From NCBI GenBank assembly GCA_035471625.1, contig DATIPT010000134.1, positions 1 through 45,897 on the forward strand: a stretch of DNA of 45,897 nucleotides. The letters are read 5' to 3'. This document shows positions 30,331-39,029 of the stretch, piece by piece. Below the pieces are notes generated by a model, which saw only the letters and a list, made by a program, of their open reading frames with translations, had not been told where the DNA came from and made no database searches. The number at the start of each line of letters is the position of its first letter. Within the stretch, counting starts at the first letter, position 1. A program made the translations under genes and the position numbers. Source of the DNA: DATEVL01 sp035471625. Its GTDB lineage: Bacteria > Chloroflexota > Anaerolineae > Anaerolineales > E44-bin32.

Positions 30331-32232
30331 ATGAAGAGCGAGTTTGCCCTGGCGTTCAACGAGATCACGGAGCGCTTCGGCCTCCCACGTGAGACCGTGA
30401 TGGAAGCCCTGACCGCGGCGATGGCTTCGGCCTACCGCCGGGCGGTCAACGCTTCGGCGGCACAGCAGGTCGAGGCTCGGATCGATCCGGAAACGGGCGA
30501 CGTGCGGGTCTTCGCCGAGAAAGAGATCGTCGATTCGGTCGAAAACCCGGAGACCGAGACCACCCTCAAGGCAGCCCGGGAGGTCGATCCCGAGGCCGAA
30601 CTCGGCGGGATGGTCCTGGTCGATTCGACGCCGGAAGATTTTGGGCGGGTGGCCGCCCAGACCGCCAAGCAGGTGATCCTGCAGCGCCTGCGCGAAGCCG
30701 AGCGGGACGCCCAGTACGAGGAGTTCATCGAGCGCGAAGGCGACATGGTCCATGGCACGGTGCACTCGATCACGCCGCAGGCCGTGACGGTCGGTCTGGG
30801 GCGTGCCGAGGCTTTGCTGCCGCGCAACCAGCAGATCCCGGGCGAGCAGTTCCGCGTCCGCGACCGGATCCGGGTCTACGTCCTGGAAGTCCGCAAGTCA
30901 TCGCGGGGGCCCGTGATTGTGGTGTCGCGGACCCACCCCTTTATGCTCCGCCGCCTGCTCGAAATGGAGGTGCCGGAGATCAGCCAGGGGTTGGTGGAGA
31001 TCAAGGGGATCGCGCGCGAGGCCGGCCGACGGGCGAAGGTCGCCGTGGCCGCCTTGCGCGAAGGAGTCGATCCGGTCGGCGCGTGCGTCGGGTTGCGCGG
31101 GGTTCGCATCCAGTCGATCGTGCGTGATCTGAACGACGAGAAGATCGACGTCATCGAGTGGAACCCCGATTCGGCGACGTTCATTTTGAAGGCCCTGTCG
31201 CCGGCGCGGGTCAGCGGTGTGTACCTCGACGAGGATCCCGAGCGTGGCAAGACGGCCCTGGTCGTCGTGCCGGAAGACCAACTGAGCCTCGCCATCGGTC
31301 GGGCCGGCGTGAACGCCCGATTGGCGGCCCGCCTGACGGGATGGCGGATCGATATCAAGTCGCTTCCGGAGGCCGCTTCCGAGTCGATCCACCGCCTCAG
31401 CACCGAAGCAAGCTTTGCCGAGTTGGCGCAGCGCGAGGCCGAGACGGTCCCGATGATCGAGGCGATCCTGGCCAAGAAGGCCGAGTCGCGGCCGGTGACG
31501 CCGGAGGAATACCAGGTCCTGACGGCCTTTAACGATCGGGTGCAAAAGGCGGTGATGGAGCGGCGTGACGCCGTACGCCAGGCGGAACGGCAGGTCCTGG
31601 AGGAGATCCGCGCCGGGATCCCGGCCGGGGCCTACGAGACCGAGCTGGCCGCCACCGGGCTTTCCGAGCGGATCCTCAACCTGTTGGCCACGGGCGGTTT
31701 CACGCACGCCGGCCCGGTACTTGAGACTCTCAAGGTCGATGAAGACTCGATCCTCGGTCTGGATGGGATCGGGCCGAAGTCGATGGAAGAGATCCGGCAG
31801 ACCCTGACGACCTTCGAGTATCCGGAGGTTGAAGTCCCGGCCGAGGTTGTCGAGCCCGAGGTTGTTGAGGTCGAGGTGGAAGCGGCCCCGGCCGAGGCCG
31901 AGCCGGAGGTCGTCCCCGAGCCGGAAGCGGTCATCGAGGCGGCGCCCGAACCGGCGCCGGAGCCCGAGGCGGAAGAGGCCGCGGTCGAGATCACCCCCGA
32001 AGTCCTGGAGAAGACGTTCGAAGCCATCGCCAAGGAATTGGTGGTGGAGGGGGTTGACGAGGAAGAAGAAGACAAGGAAGAGAAGGAAGTCGAACTTCCC
32101 GTTGCCCATCGCAAGAAGAAGAAGACCAAGAAGCCGGCCAAGCTGATGGAATACGATCCGCTGACCGGAGAGATGGTTGTGCGCCGGCGCCACAAGCGCG
32201 GCGAGGATATGTGGGAGGAAGAAGCTCCCTGA
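30331..32232 (+). CDS. nusA: Transcription termination/antitermination factor NusA
   Basis: A 633-residue NusA. The RNA-polymerase-binding N-terminal domain is at about 1-120, S1 at about 135-200 (GTVHSITPQAVTVGLGRAEALLP) and two KH domains at about 200-345 (including RIQSIVRDLNDEKIDVIEW and LAIGRAGVNARLAARLTGW). A helix-hairpin-helix segment follows at about 455-495 (LDGIGPKSMEEI). Then comes an acidic Glu/Pro/Val tail (about 500-590) and a basic C-terminus ending in LMEYDPLTGEMVVRRR plus an acidic cap. ATG 30331 is chosen because the upstream reading runs through the leader hairpin. It is the first gene of the operon; rimP, which usually precedes nusA, is absent. Confidence 0.95.
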   Translation: MKSEFALAFNEITERFGLPRETVMEALTAAMASAYRRAVNASAAQQVEARIDPETGDVRVFAEKEIVDSVENPETETTLKAAREVDPEAELGGMVLVDSTPEDFGRVAAQTAKQVILQRLREAERDAQYEEFIEREGDMVHGTVHSITPQAVTVGLGRAEALLPRNQQIPGEQFRVRDRIRVYVLEVRKSSRGPVIVVSRTHPFMLRRLLEMEVPEISQGLVEIKGIAREAGRRAKVAVAALREGVDPVGACVGLRGVRIQSIVRDLNDEKIDVIEWNPDSATFILKALSPARVSGVYLDEDPERGKTALVVVPEDQLSLAIGRAGVNARLAARLTGWRIDIKSLPEAASESIHRLSTEASFAELAQREAETVPMIEAILAKKAESRPVTPEEYQVLTAFNDRVQKAVMERRDAVRQAERQVLEEIRAGIPAGAYETELAATGLSERILNLLATGGFTHAGPVLETLKVDEDSILGLDGIGPKSMEEIRQTLTTFEYPEVEVPAEVVEPEVVEVEVEAAPAEAEPEVVPEPEAVIEAAPEPAPEPEAEEAAVEITPEVLEKTFEAIAKELVVEGVDEEEEDKEEKEVELPVAHRKKKKTKKPAKLMEYDPLTGEMVVRRRHKRGEDMWEEEAP

Positions 32233-32253
32233 TCGGGGTTGCTGGGCGGAGCA

Positions 32254-32544
32254 GTGACTTCACGGAGACCGAGGCGCCCGCGGCACATTCCGCAGCGCAC
32301 CTGTGTCGGGTGTCGGGAGGTGCTGCCCAAGCGGACGCTCATCCGCATCGTGCGCGACGCGGACGGAGTCCGTATCGACCCCAGCGGAAAGGCCCCGGGC
32401 CGGGGCGCCTATCTGCACGATCGGCGTTCCTGCTGGGAGAACGGGTTGCGCGGGTCTTTGGCCCGCGCCCTGAAGACCGAACTGACCCCGCAGGCACGCC
32501 AGGTCCTGGAAGGCGCGCTCGACGGGATGCCGGATGAAGCGTAA
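32254..32544 (+). CDS. ylxR: YlxR-family RNA-binding protein
   Basis: A 96-residue YlxR/RnpM (DUF448) protein. It has the typical HIPQRTCVGCREVLPKRTLIRI start and the PGRGAYLH signature followed by a Cys in RRSCWE. It is expected to bind RNA; in Bacillus the homologue modulates RNase P. GTG 32254 is chosen because it gives the family's usual N-terminus and has GGCGGAG just before it; TTG 32239 is an alternative. It sits between nusA and infB as in most bacteria, but the ylxQ (L7Ae-like) gene often found next is missing. Confidence 0.88.
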   Translation: MTSRRPRRPRHIPQRTCVGCREVLPKRTLIRIVRDADGVRIDPSGKAPGRGAYLHDRRSCWENGLRGSLARALKTELTPQARQVLEGALDGMPDEA

Positions 32545-32574
32545 CCCACGCTGCCCGGCGACTCATCTGGGAAG

Positions 32575-32586
32575 GGCCGATCGGCC
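32575..32586. other. 12-bp palindrome in the ylxR-infB gap
   Basis: A perfect GGCCGATCGGCC palindrome in the 105-bp gap before infB. The rest of the gap holds only the infB ribosome-binding site (GGAGG near 32639-32643). It may be a chance GC-rich palindrome or a processing site. Confidence 0.2.
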
Positions 32587-32649
32587 GCACGGCTGAGCTC
32601 GCGTCGCTCGCTCGGCACCGCCCAGGGGGTCATCCGCCGGAGGTGCGAG

Positions 32650-34440
32650 ATGAGTGACACCAGTGAGAAGGTCATTGAGATCCCCGCCAGTATCACCGTG
32701 CGTGACCTGGCGGAGCGGATCGAAGCCAGTCCCATCGATGTCATCAAGCAATTGATGGCGAACGGGGTGATGGCGAGCATCAATCAGCCGATCGACTACG
32801 ATACGGTGGCGATCGTCATCGGGGAATTCGGCTTCGAGGCCCGCCCGATGGCTGCGCCGGAGGCCGAGGTTGAGGATCAGCCGGCGGCTCCTGGCTGGCG
32901 CCAATGGATCAGTGACGAGGCTCCCGCCGATCTGGTTGAACGGCCGCCGGTCGTGACGATCCTGGGGCACGTCGATCACGGCAAGACGACGCTCCTCGAC
33001 GCCATTCGGGAGACGAACGTGGCCGGGGGCGAGGCCGGCGGGATTACCCAGCATATTGCCGCCTACCAGGTCCGCCACAACAATCGGTTGATCACTTTCC
33101 TGGATACCCCGGGCCATGCCGCCTTTACCGCGATGCGTGCCCGCGGGGCTCAGGGGGCCGACATCGCCGTCTTGGTGGTCGCGGCGGACGACGGGGTGAT
33201 GCCGCAAACGCGGGAAGCGCTGGCGCATGCCCGCGCCGCGCGGGTCCCGATCGTCGTCGCCCTGAACAAGGTCGACCGGCCGAACGCCAATCCGGACCGG
33301 GTCAAGCAACAGCTCGCCGATGAGGGCCTCAAGCCGGACGACTGGGGCGGCGACACGCTGATCGTGCCGGTCTCGGCAAAGCAGCGGCAGGGTATTCAGG
33401 ATCTCCTCGAGGCGATCCTCCTGACGACCGATGCCACCGAGATCCGCGCCAACCCGACGGGGCAGGTCTTCGGTACGGTGATCGAAGCCGAGCTCGACCG
33501 GGCGAAGGGGGTCGTGGCGACGCTGCTGGTCCAGAACGGAACCCTGCATCTGGGGGATGCGGTGGTGGCCGGCTCGGCGCACGGCGGTCTGCGGGCGATG
33601 TTCGATTTCCAGGGGAAACCGGTCCAGGAAGCCGGCCCTTCAACGCCGGTCTCGGTCCTCGGCCTTTCGGACCTGCCGCAAGCCGGCGAAGTCTTCCGGG
33701 TTGCGGCCAGCGCACGCGAAGCGAAGACGACGGCCGGGGCCGCCCGCGAGGCGGCACGCGCCGCCGATGTCCAGCGCCCCAGGGTTCGCAGCCTGGAACA
33801 AGTCTTCGAAGCTTTCCAGGCCGGTGAAACCCAGGAACTGCGGCTGATCATCAAGGCCGACGTCCAGGGCTCGCTCGAGCCGATTGTCTCCTCGCTCAAG
33901 GAACTCTCCGCTGGCGATATCCGCGTCAACATCCTGCACGCCGCCACCGGGAATATCACCAGCGACGATGTCATGCTGGCGGCGGCCTCGGACACGATCG
34001 TTATCGGTTTCAATGTGGATGCCGATTCGGCCGCACGCCGCACGGCAGAGGCCGAAGGGGTCGACATCCGGACCTACGACGTGATCTACCGGCTAACGGA
34101 GGATATCGAGAAGGCCCTCAAAGGGATGCTCGAACCCGAGAAGCGCACCGTCGAGTTGGGGAGGGCCGAGGTCCGGGCTGTGTTCCGCATTCCCAAGACC
34201 GGTTTCATCGCCGGATGCATGGTCCTCAAGGGGGAGATCCGCCGCAACGCGCAGATCCGCGTGCTGCGGGCCGGGAAAGTCGTCCATGAGGGCCCGATCA
34301 GTTCCCTGAAGCATCTGAAGGACGATGTGCGCGATGTGCGGGAGGGCTATGAGTGCGGCATCGGCCTGCGCGGCTTCGACTCGTTCGAGGTCGGCGATCG
34401 CCTCGACTGCTTCGCCGTCGAGGTCGTGACTGCCGAGTAG
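32650..34440 (+). CDS. infB: Translation initiation factor IF-2
   Basis: A 596-residue IF-2, a short form with only one N-terminal IF2_N helix bundle (about 8-60) and no long linker. The GTPase domain has G1 GHVDHGKT (106-113), G2 with GGITQHIAAYQV, G3 DTPGHAAF (about 153-160) and G4 NKVD (about 209-212). Domains II-IV follow, with the fMet-tRNA-binding C-terminus (about 490-596). It delivers initiator tRNA to the 30S subunit. A GGAGG ribosome-binding site precedes ATG 32650. It sits in the standard order nusA-ylxR-infB-rbfA. Confidence 0.97.
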   Translation: MSDTSEKVIEIPASITVRDLAERIEASPIDVIKQLMANGVMASINQPIDYDTVAIVIGEFGFEARPMAAPEAEVEDQPAAPGWRQWISDEAPADLVERPPVVTILGHVDHGKTTLLDAIRETNVAGGEAGGITQHIAAYQVRHNNRLITFLDTPGHAAFTAMRARGAQGADIAVLVVAADDGVMPQTREALAHARAARVPIVVALNKVDRPNANPDRVKQQLADEGLKPDDWGGDTLIVPVSAKQRQGIQDLLEAILLTTDATEIRANPTGQVFGTVIEAELDRAKGVVATLLVQNGTLHLGDAVVAGSAHGGLRAMFDFQGKPVQEAGPSTPVSVLGLSDLPQAGEVFRVAASAREAKTTAGAAREAARAADVQRPRVRSLEQVFEAFQAGETQELRLIIKADVQGSLEPIVSSLKELSAGDIRVNILHAATGNITSDDVMLAAASDTIVIGFNVDADSAARRTAEAEGVDIRTYDVIYRLTEDIEKALKGMLEPEKRTVELGRAEVRAVFRIPKTGFIAGCMVLKGEIRRNAQIRVLRAGKVVHEGPISSLKHLKDDVRDVREGYECGIGLRGFDSFEVGDRLDCFAVEVVTAE

Positions 34441-34444
34441 CCGC

Positions 34445-34804
34445 ATGCCCAGTGAAGCGCGTGCCCGCAGGGTCGCGGATCGAATCCAGCAGGAGCTGGC
34501 GGAGATCCTCCTCCAGGAAACGAGCGACCCCCGATTGGCGATGGTCACGGTCACCGGGGCGGAGGTCGATCGGGAGTTCGGGTATGCCACGATCTACGTG
34601 ACGACAAGCGATGCGGGGCGCCGGGACGAAGTCCTGGCGGGGTTCGCCCATGCGCGCGGGTTCTTGCGCAGCGCGCTGGCGGCCCGCATCCCCCTGCGAT
34701 CGTTCCCGCAACTCCGTTTTCGCTATGACGCCTCCGCCGATGACGGTGCGCGGATCGAAGACCTGCTCGAACGGATCAAGCGAGAAGAAGGGCGTGGAAC
34801 CTGA
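34445..34804 (+). CDS. rbfA: Ribosome-binding factor A
   Basis: A 119-residue RbfA, a single KH-like domain that helps mature the 5' end of 16S rRNA in the 30S subunit. Typical features are RVADRIQQELAEILLQE, the DPRLAMVTVTGAEVDREF strand region and the FLRSALAARIPLRSFPQLRF segment. It starts 4 bp after infB and overlaps the DHH gene by 11 bp. Length matches the family. Confidence 0.95.
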   Translation: MPSEARARRVADRIQQELAEILLQETSDPRLAMVTVTGAEVDREFGYATIYVTTSDAGRRDEVLAGFAHARGFLRSALAARIPLRSFPQLRFRYDASADDGARIEDLLERIKREEGRGT

Positions 34805-35765
34805 CCTGGATCGGGCCCGGGCACTCTTGGAGCGGGCCAGCCGGATTGCCGTGGTCTCTCATGAGCGGCCCGATGGCGATGCCGTCGGGTCGCTGCTTGG
34901 TCTGACGCTGGCGCTGCAGCGGCGCGGGCAAACCGCGGTCGCCGTCCTCGGCGGCGGCCTGCCGGCGCGCTACCGGTTCCTTCCCGGTGCCGACGGCGTG
35001 GTCTCCAGCCTCCCCAGCGATGCGGAACTGATCGTCGCCGTCGACTGCGCCGAGTGGAGACGAAGCGGTCTGACGGCCGACGACCTGCGGCGGCCTGTCG
35101 GCCTCAATGTCGACCACCATCCCACCAACACCAACTTCGCCCAGGTCAATCTGGTGGATCCGCAGGCGGCTTCCACGACGCAGATTCTCTTCACAGCGTC
35201 CGCGGCGCTGGGGCTGCCCGTGGACCAGACGATCGCCACGAACTACCTCGCCGGCCTGGTCACCGATACGATCGGCTTCCGCACGCCGAACGTGACCCCG
35301 GAGGTCCTGCGCGTGGCGGCGTCGCTGGAGGCGCAGGCCAGCGCACTGGCGGTCGTATATGAACGCCTGCTCAATCAGCGTTCGTACGCCGCCGCCCGAT
35401 ACTGGGGCGCAGGCCTGTCTCGCCTGGAACGCCACGGCAACCTGATCTGGACCCGCCTGACCCTCGAGGACCGTGTCGGGTCTGGCTACAACGGTTCGGA
35501 TGACGCCGACCTGGTCAATCTGCTTGGGACGATCGAAGGCGCCGAGGTGTGCCTGGTGTTCATCGAGCAGAGCCGTTCCGAGGTGAAAGTCAGCTGGCGT
35601 TCGTCGAATGGCCTGGACGTCGCGCGGCTCGCCCAGGGGTTCGGCGGAGGGGGACACGAGCCGGCCGCCGGCGCGACCGTCTCCGGCCCTCTCGAGGAGG
35701 TCGTCGCTCGGGTCGTTGAGGCGACGCGCGCCGCGATGGAGTCGATGGGATCCAGTCGCCGATGA
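34794..35765 (+). CDS. nrnA: DHH/DHHA1 phosphoesterase, NrnA-like
   Basis: A 323-residue DHH-family enzyme expected to degrade short RNA oligonucleotides and/or pAp or cyclic-dinucleotide products. DHH motifs are VSHERPDGDAVGS (about 19-31), VDCAE, NVDHHPTN (about 104-111) and LVTDTIGFRT. DHHA1 ends in FGGGGHEPAAGA. The GTG at 34794, overlapping rbfA, is chosen because the reading upstream is the rbfA frame-shadow. It is coupled to truB by an ATGA overlap. The rbfA-nrnA-truB order is common in Gram-positive and Chloroflexota genomes, which supports the name. Confidence 0.92.
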   Translation: MEPDLDRARALLERASRIAVVSHERPDGDAVGSLLGLTLALQRRGQTAVAVLGGGLPARYRFLPGADGVVSSLPSDAELIVAVDCAEWRRSGLTADDLRRPVGLNVDHHPTNTNFAQVNLVDPQAASTTQILFTASAALGLPVDQTIATNYLAGLVTDTIGFRTPNVTPEVLRVAASLEAQASALAVVYERLLNQRSYAAARYWGAGLSRLERHGNLIWTRLTLEDRVGSGYNGSDDADLVNLLGTIEGAEVCLVFIEQSRSEVKVSWRSSNGLDVARLAQGFGGGGHEPAAGATVSGPLEEVVARVVEATRAAMESMGSSRR

Positions 35766-36640
35766 AGGATTTCGGGCTGATGATCGTCGACAAGCCGGTC
35801 GGTCCAACCTCGCATCATATCGTCGGGATGGTTCGAAAGGGGACCGGGATCCGGAAAGTCGGCCACGCCGGAACCCTCGACCCTCGAGCCTCGGGAGTCC
35901 TCGTCCTGTGCCTCGGTGCCGCCACCCGCTTGAGCGAGTACCTTTCCGGAACCTCGAAGGAGTACGAGGCGCTGGTTCGCTTCGGGGTTTCCACGCGGAC
36001 CTTTGACACTGACGGCGAAGTGACGCACCGCTCGAACAAGTCCCCGACGCGGCGGGAAATCGACGAGATCCTTCCCTCCTTCCGAGGCGAGATCGAGCAG
36101 CGCCCTCCGCCGTTCAGCGCCGTCAAAGTGCGGGGCCGCAAGGCCTATGAACTCGCCCGCGCCGGGGACGAACCCGATCTGGAGCCACGCCGAGTCCAGA
36201 TCCATCGCCTCGAGATCCATTCCTACACGCCGCCCGACCTGGCGCTTCTCGTTGAATGCTCGGCCGGCACCTATATCCGGTCGCTGGCACAGGATCTCGG
36301 CGAACGCCTGGGAACGGGGGCCCACCTCGCCGGGCTCCGCCGCACACGGGCCGGGCCCTTCCGACTCGAAGAGTCGACCCCGATGCCGATGCTCGAGGTC
36401 GGGATGCTGACCGGAAAATGGGACCGCTACGTGCGCCCGGCAGCCGACGCCCTGCCGGACGTGCCGGCCGTCCTCGTCGAGGCCGACGGGGTGGAAGCCC
36501 TGCGCTTTGGCCATCGCATCCCCGCCGCCCCGGGGTCGCCGTCCCAGGCGAAGGCGGTCGACTCCGAAGGCGAACTCGTGGCGATCCTCGACCTCATCGA
36601 CGGCTCGATGTGGCATCCCCGCAAGGTCTTTCTTTCCTAG
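35762..36640 (+). CDS. truB: tRNA pseudouridine(55) synthase
   Basis: A 292-residue TruB, which makes pseudouridine 55 in the T-loop of tRNA. The catalytic Asp lies in KVGHAGTLDPRASGVL (about 36-51), preceded by VDKPVGPTSH. The CSAGTYIRSLAQDLG segment (about 166-180) and the GTGAHLAGLRRTRAGPF motif are standard. A C-terminal TruB_C/PUA-like region (about 240-292) has DSEGELVAIL. It begins in an ATGA overlap with nrnA and ends 3 bp before ribF. Confidence 0.96.
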   Translation: MKDFGLMIVDKPVGPTSHHIVGMVRKGTGIRKVGHAGTLDPRASGVLVLCLGAATRLSEYLSGTSKEYEALVRFGVSTRTFDTDGEVTHRSNKSPTRREIDEILPSFRGEIEQRPPPFSAVKVRGRKAYELARAGDEPDLEPRRVQIHRLEIHSYTPPDLALLVECSAGTYIRSLAQDLGERLGTGAHLAGLRRTRAGPFRLEESTPMPMLEVGMLTGKWDRYVRPAADALPDVPAVLVEADGVEALRFGHRIPAAPGSPSQAKAVDSEGELVAILDLIDGSMWHPRKVFLS

Positions 36641-36643
36641 CGT

Positions 36644-37591
36644 ATGCCTGCCTACACCGATCTCAGCCAGCTCTCCCTTTCGTCGAGCGTGCTGACAGTG
36701 GGCTCCTTCGACGGCCTGCACCTCGGGCACCAGGCGTTGATCCGGACGGTCGTTGACCTGTCCAAGCGCGGCGGCATGCCGTCGGTGGTGGTGACGTTCT
36801 ACCCGCACCCTTCGGTCGTTCTTCGGGGCCGCAAGCCGGTCTTCTACATTACCTTGCCGGAGGACAAGGCGGGACGGATCGAAGCGCTCGGTGTGGAGCA
36901 TGTCATCGTCCAGCGTTTCGACGAGTCGTTGGCCCACACTTCAGCTTCTCGCTTCCTCGATCTCCTGGAGGGCCGGCTGCACATGCGCCACCTGTGCGTC
37001 GGGCAGGATTTCGCCCTGGGGCATGAGCGCGAAGGAAACGTCCTGTTCCTGCGGAGAGAAGCCGAACGACGAGGCTTCGAACTCCATGTCGTCCCGCCGG
37101 TGATGGTCGGGGGCGAGGTGGTCAGCTCGACGCGTGTGCGCGAAGCGCTTCGCTCGGGGGATGTGGCCCGCGTGGCATCGTACCTGGGCCGGCCGTTCTC
37201 GTTGCGCGGCGAGGTCGCGAAGGGGGTCGGCCGCGGGCGGTCCCTGGGCATCGCGACCGCCAATCTCTCGATGCACGAGGAGCAGGCCTTCCCTGGCCGC
37301 GGGGTCTACGCCTGCTATGCGCGCGTCGGGAGCGTGCGACGTGCCGCCGTGGCGAATGTCGGCCTGCGTCCCACGTTCTCCGATGGGCTCCCGACGCCCG
37401 TGGTCGAGGTCCACCTCTTGGATTGGGACGGCGATCTGTACGGACGCTCGGTCGAGGTCGAGTTCGTCGCCCGGCTGCGCGAGGAGCGCAAGTTCGAGAA
37501 CCCGGAAGACCTGGTGCGGCAGATCCGCTTGGATATCGAGTCGGCCCGCGAACTCCTCGGGATGGGGATGGAGGATGACGATGGCGGATGA
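36644..37591 (+). CDS. ribF: Bifunctional riboflavin kinase / FMN adenylyltransferase
   Basis: A 315-residue RibF that converts riboflavin to FMN and FAD. The N-terminal adenylyltransferase has VGSFDGLHLGHQALI (about 21-35), TFYPHPSVVL, and VVSSTRVREALRSGDV (about 159-174). The C-terminal kinase has GRSLGIATANL (about 199-209), GVYAC and NVGLRPTF. Both halves look complete. It is followed by the FAD-dependent thymidylate synthase gene, which overlaps by 11 bp, so production of FAD and an FAD enzyme share a transcript. Confidence 0.95.
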   Translation: MPAYTDLSQLSLSSSVLTVGSFDGLHLGHQALIRTVVDLSKRGGMPSVVVTFYPHPSVVLRGRKPVFYITLPEDKAGRIEALGVEHVIVQRFDESLAHTSASRFLDLLEGRLHMRHLCVGQDFALGHEREGNVLFLRREAERRGFELHVVPPVMVGGEVVSSTRVREALRSGDVARVASYLGRPFSLRGEVAKGVGRGRSLGIATANLSMHEEQAFPGRGVYACYARVGSVRRAAVANVGLRPTFSDGLPTPVVEVHLLDWDGDLYGRSVEVEFVARLREERKFENPEDLVRQIRLDIESARELLGMGMEDDDGG

Positions 37592-39017
37592 GACTCGGCG
37601 CAAGGTGTACTTGTTGGAGCCTCGCCGGCTGAGTCCGGAGACGATCGCCGTCACCTTCGCCAAGACCTCTCGATCTCCACTGTCATTCCGCGAGATCGCC
37701 GAAGAACTCTCGGACGAGCAGTCGGCCGCCTTCCACGAGAAATGGGTCGTCGGTTACGGCCATGCTTCGGTGGCGGAGCACGCCGTTCTCCACATTGCCT
37801 TCGAGAACGTTTCCCGGTTGGCGATCGAATCGATCGAATCGAACCGTCTGGCTTCGTACACCGAGAAGTCGACCCGGTACCAGCGTTGGGATCCCGACGA
37901 CTACTATGTTCCCGATGAGGTCCGCGGCGAGGCTTTCGAGGGGATCTATCGCGAGACGTGCGATGCGCTGTTCCAGGCCTACCTCGCCTCGCTGGAGCCG
38001 GTCCGTTCGGTCGTGCAGCGCGCGAACCCGCGTCGGGAGGGGGAGAGCGACGAAAAATGGGACGGACGGCTGCGCTCTCGATATGTCGATGCCTGCCGAT
38101 TCCTGCTTCCGGCGGCGGCCCTGGCCAATGTCGGCATGACGGCGAACGCTCGCGTCCTGGAGCACGCGATCGGCAAAATGCTGGCCCATCCGCTGGACGA
38201 GGTCCGCCGGGTGGGCGAGGAGACGAAAGCGGCGACGAAGGCCGAGGTGCCGACGCTGCTCAAGTACGCCGATCCGCTCGACTACGTGCGACGGGCCGAG
38301 GCGCAGCTGTCGGAACGGTTGCGTGGATCACCGCCTCAGGGGGCGCCTCCGGAGGCCGGTGACCCGGTCCGGCTTGTCCGGCGGATGCCGGACACGGACG
38401 AGGCTGTTCTGGCGGCGGCGCTCTACAGCGCCGCCGGGGAGTCGCTCGGATCGCTCTTGGCGCGCGTGAGTGCCATGTCGCCCGGAGACAAGTCGGCGCT
38501 GGCAGCCGACCTGCTGGCGGGGCGCGGCGCTCACGACGCGCCGGTTCGAGCTCTCGAGCACACCGTTTTCACTTTCGACGTCGTACTTGATCAGGGTGCG
38601 TACTTCGAGCTGAAACGCCACCGGATGATGACCCAGACGCCGCAGTCGCTCACGACTCGGTTGGGGTACGCGGTTCCCCGGCTCATGGTCGAGGCCGGGT
38701 TCCTCCCAGACTACGAGGCGGCGATGAAGAAGGCCGCCGAAGCGTTCGAGGCGCTGGCCGGCTGGAACCACCATGTCGCAGCCTACCTCGTCCCGAACGG
38801 CTATCGCCGCCGGGTCGCGCTGACGATGAACCTGCGCGAAGCGTTCCACTTCTGCGAGCTGCGTTCGGCTGCCAATGCCCATTTCTCCATCCGGCGGATC
38901 GCGTTGCGGATGGCCGAGATCCTGCGAGCCGAAGCGCCGTTGCTGGCAGAATACCTGCGCTTGCCGGGAGACGTCACCTGGAAGCAGATCGAGGATGAGC
39001 ACTTCGAGCGAGCCTAA
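37581..39017 (+). CDS. thyX: FAD-dependent thymidylate synthase, two fused ThyX domains
   Basis: A 478-residue protein, about twice the usual ThyX length, with two ThyX-like repeats (about 1-235 and 262-478). Repeat 1 has HASVAEH, SNRLASYTEKSTRY (the RHR is lost but S-T-RY is kept) and CRFLLP. Repeat 2 has PVRALEH, a true RHRx7S motif (RHRMMTQTPQS, 346-356), AAYLVP and MNLREAFHF. The enzyme makes dTMP from dUMP with methylenetetrahydrofolate and FAD. ATG 37581 is chosen because GGAGG lies 6 nt upstream; the alternative ATG 37575 directly abuts it. It overlaps ribF. The split of key residues suggests each repeat supplies part of one site. Confidence 0.88.
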   Translation: MADETRRKVYLLEPRRLSPETIAVTFAKTSRSPLSFREIAEELSDEQSAAFHEKWVVGYGHASVAEHAVLHIAFENVSRLAIESIESNRLASYTEKSTRYQRWDPDDYYVPDEVRGEAFEGIYRETCDALFQAYLASLEPVRSVVQRANPRREGESDEKWDGRLRSRYVDACRFLLPAAALANVGMTANARVLEHAIGKMLAHPLDEVRRVGEETKAATKAEVPTLLKYADPLDYVRRAEAQLSERLRGSPPQGAPPEAGDPVRLVRRMPDTDEAVLAAALYSAAGESLGSLLARVSAMSPGDKSALAADLLAGRGAHDAPVRALEHTVFTFDVVLDQGAYFELKRHRMMTQTPQSLTTRLGYAVPRLMVEAGFLPDYEAAMKKAAEAFEALAGWNHHVAAYLVPNGYRRRVALTMNLREAFHFCELRSAANAHFSIRRIALRMAEILRAEAPLLAEYLRLPGDVTWKQIEDEHFERA

Positions 39018-39029
39018 GGAGGGAACAAC

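Noticed and set aside
31820..32120. GC-rich repetitive sequence in nusA that might be a DNA repeat or frameshift.
   Set aside because: It is in frame, encodes an acidic low-complexity linker, and the reading frame continues into an ordered-looking C-terminus.
37134..37580. An N-terminal extension of ThyX overlapping ribF.
   Set aside because: The extension is the frame-shadow of the ribF kinase domain, and a good GGAGG site precedes ATG 37581.
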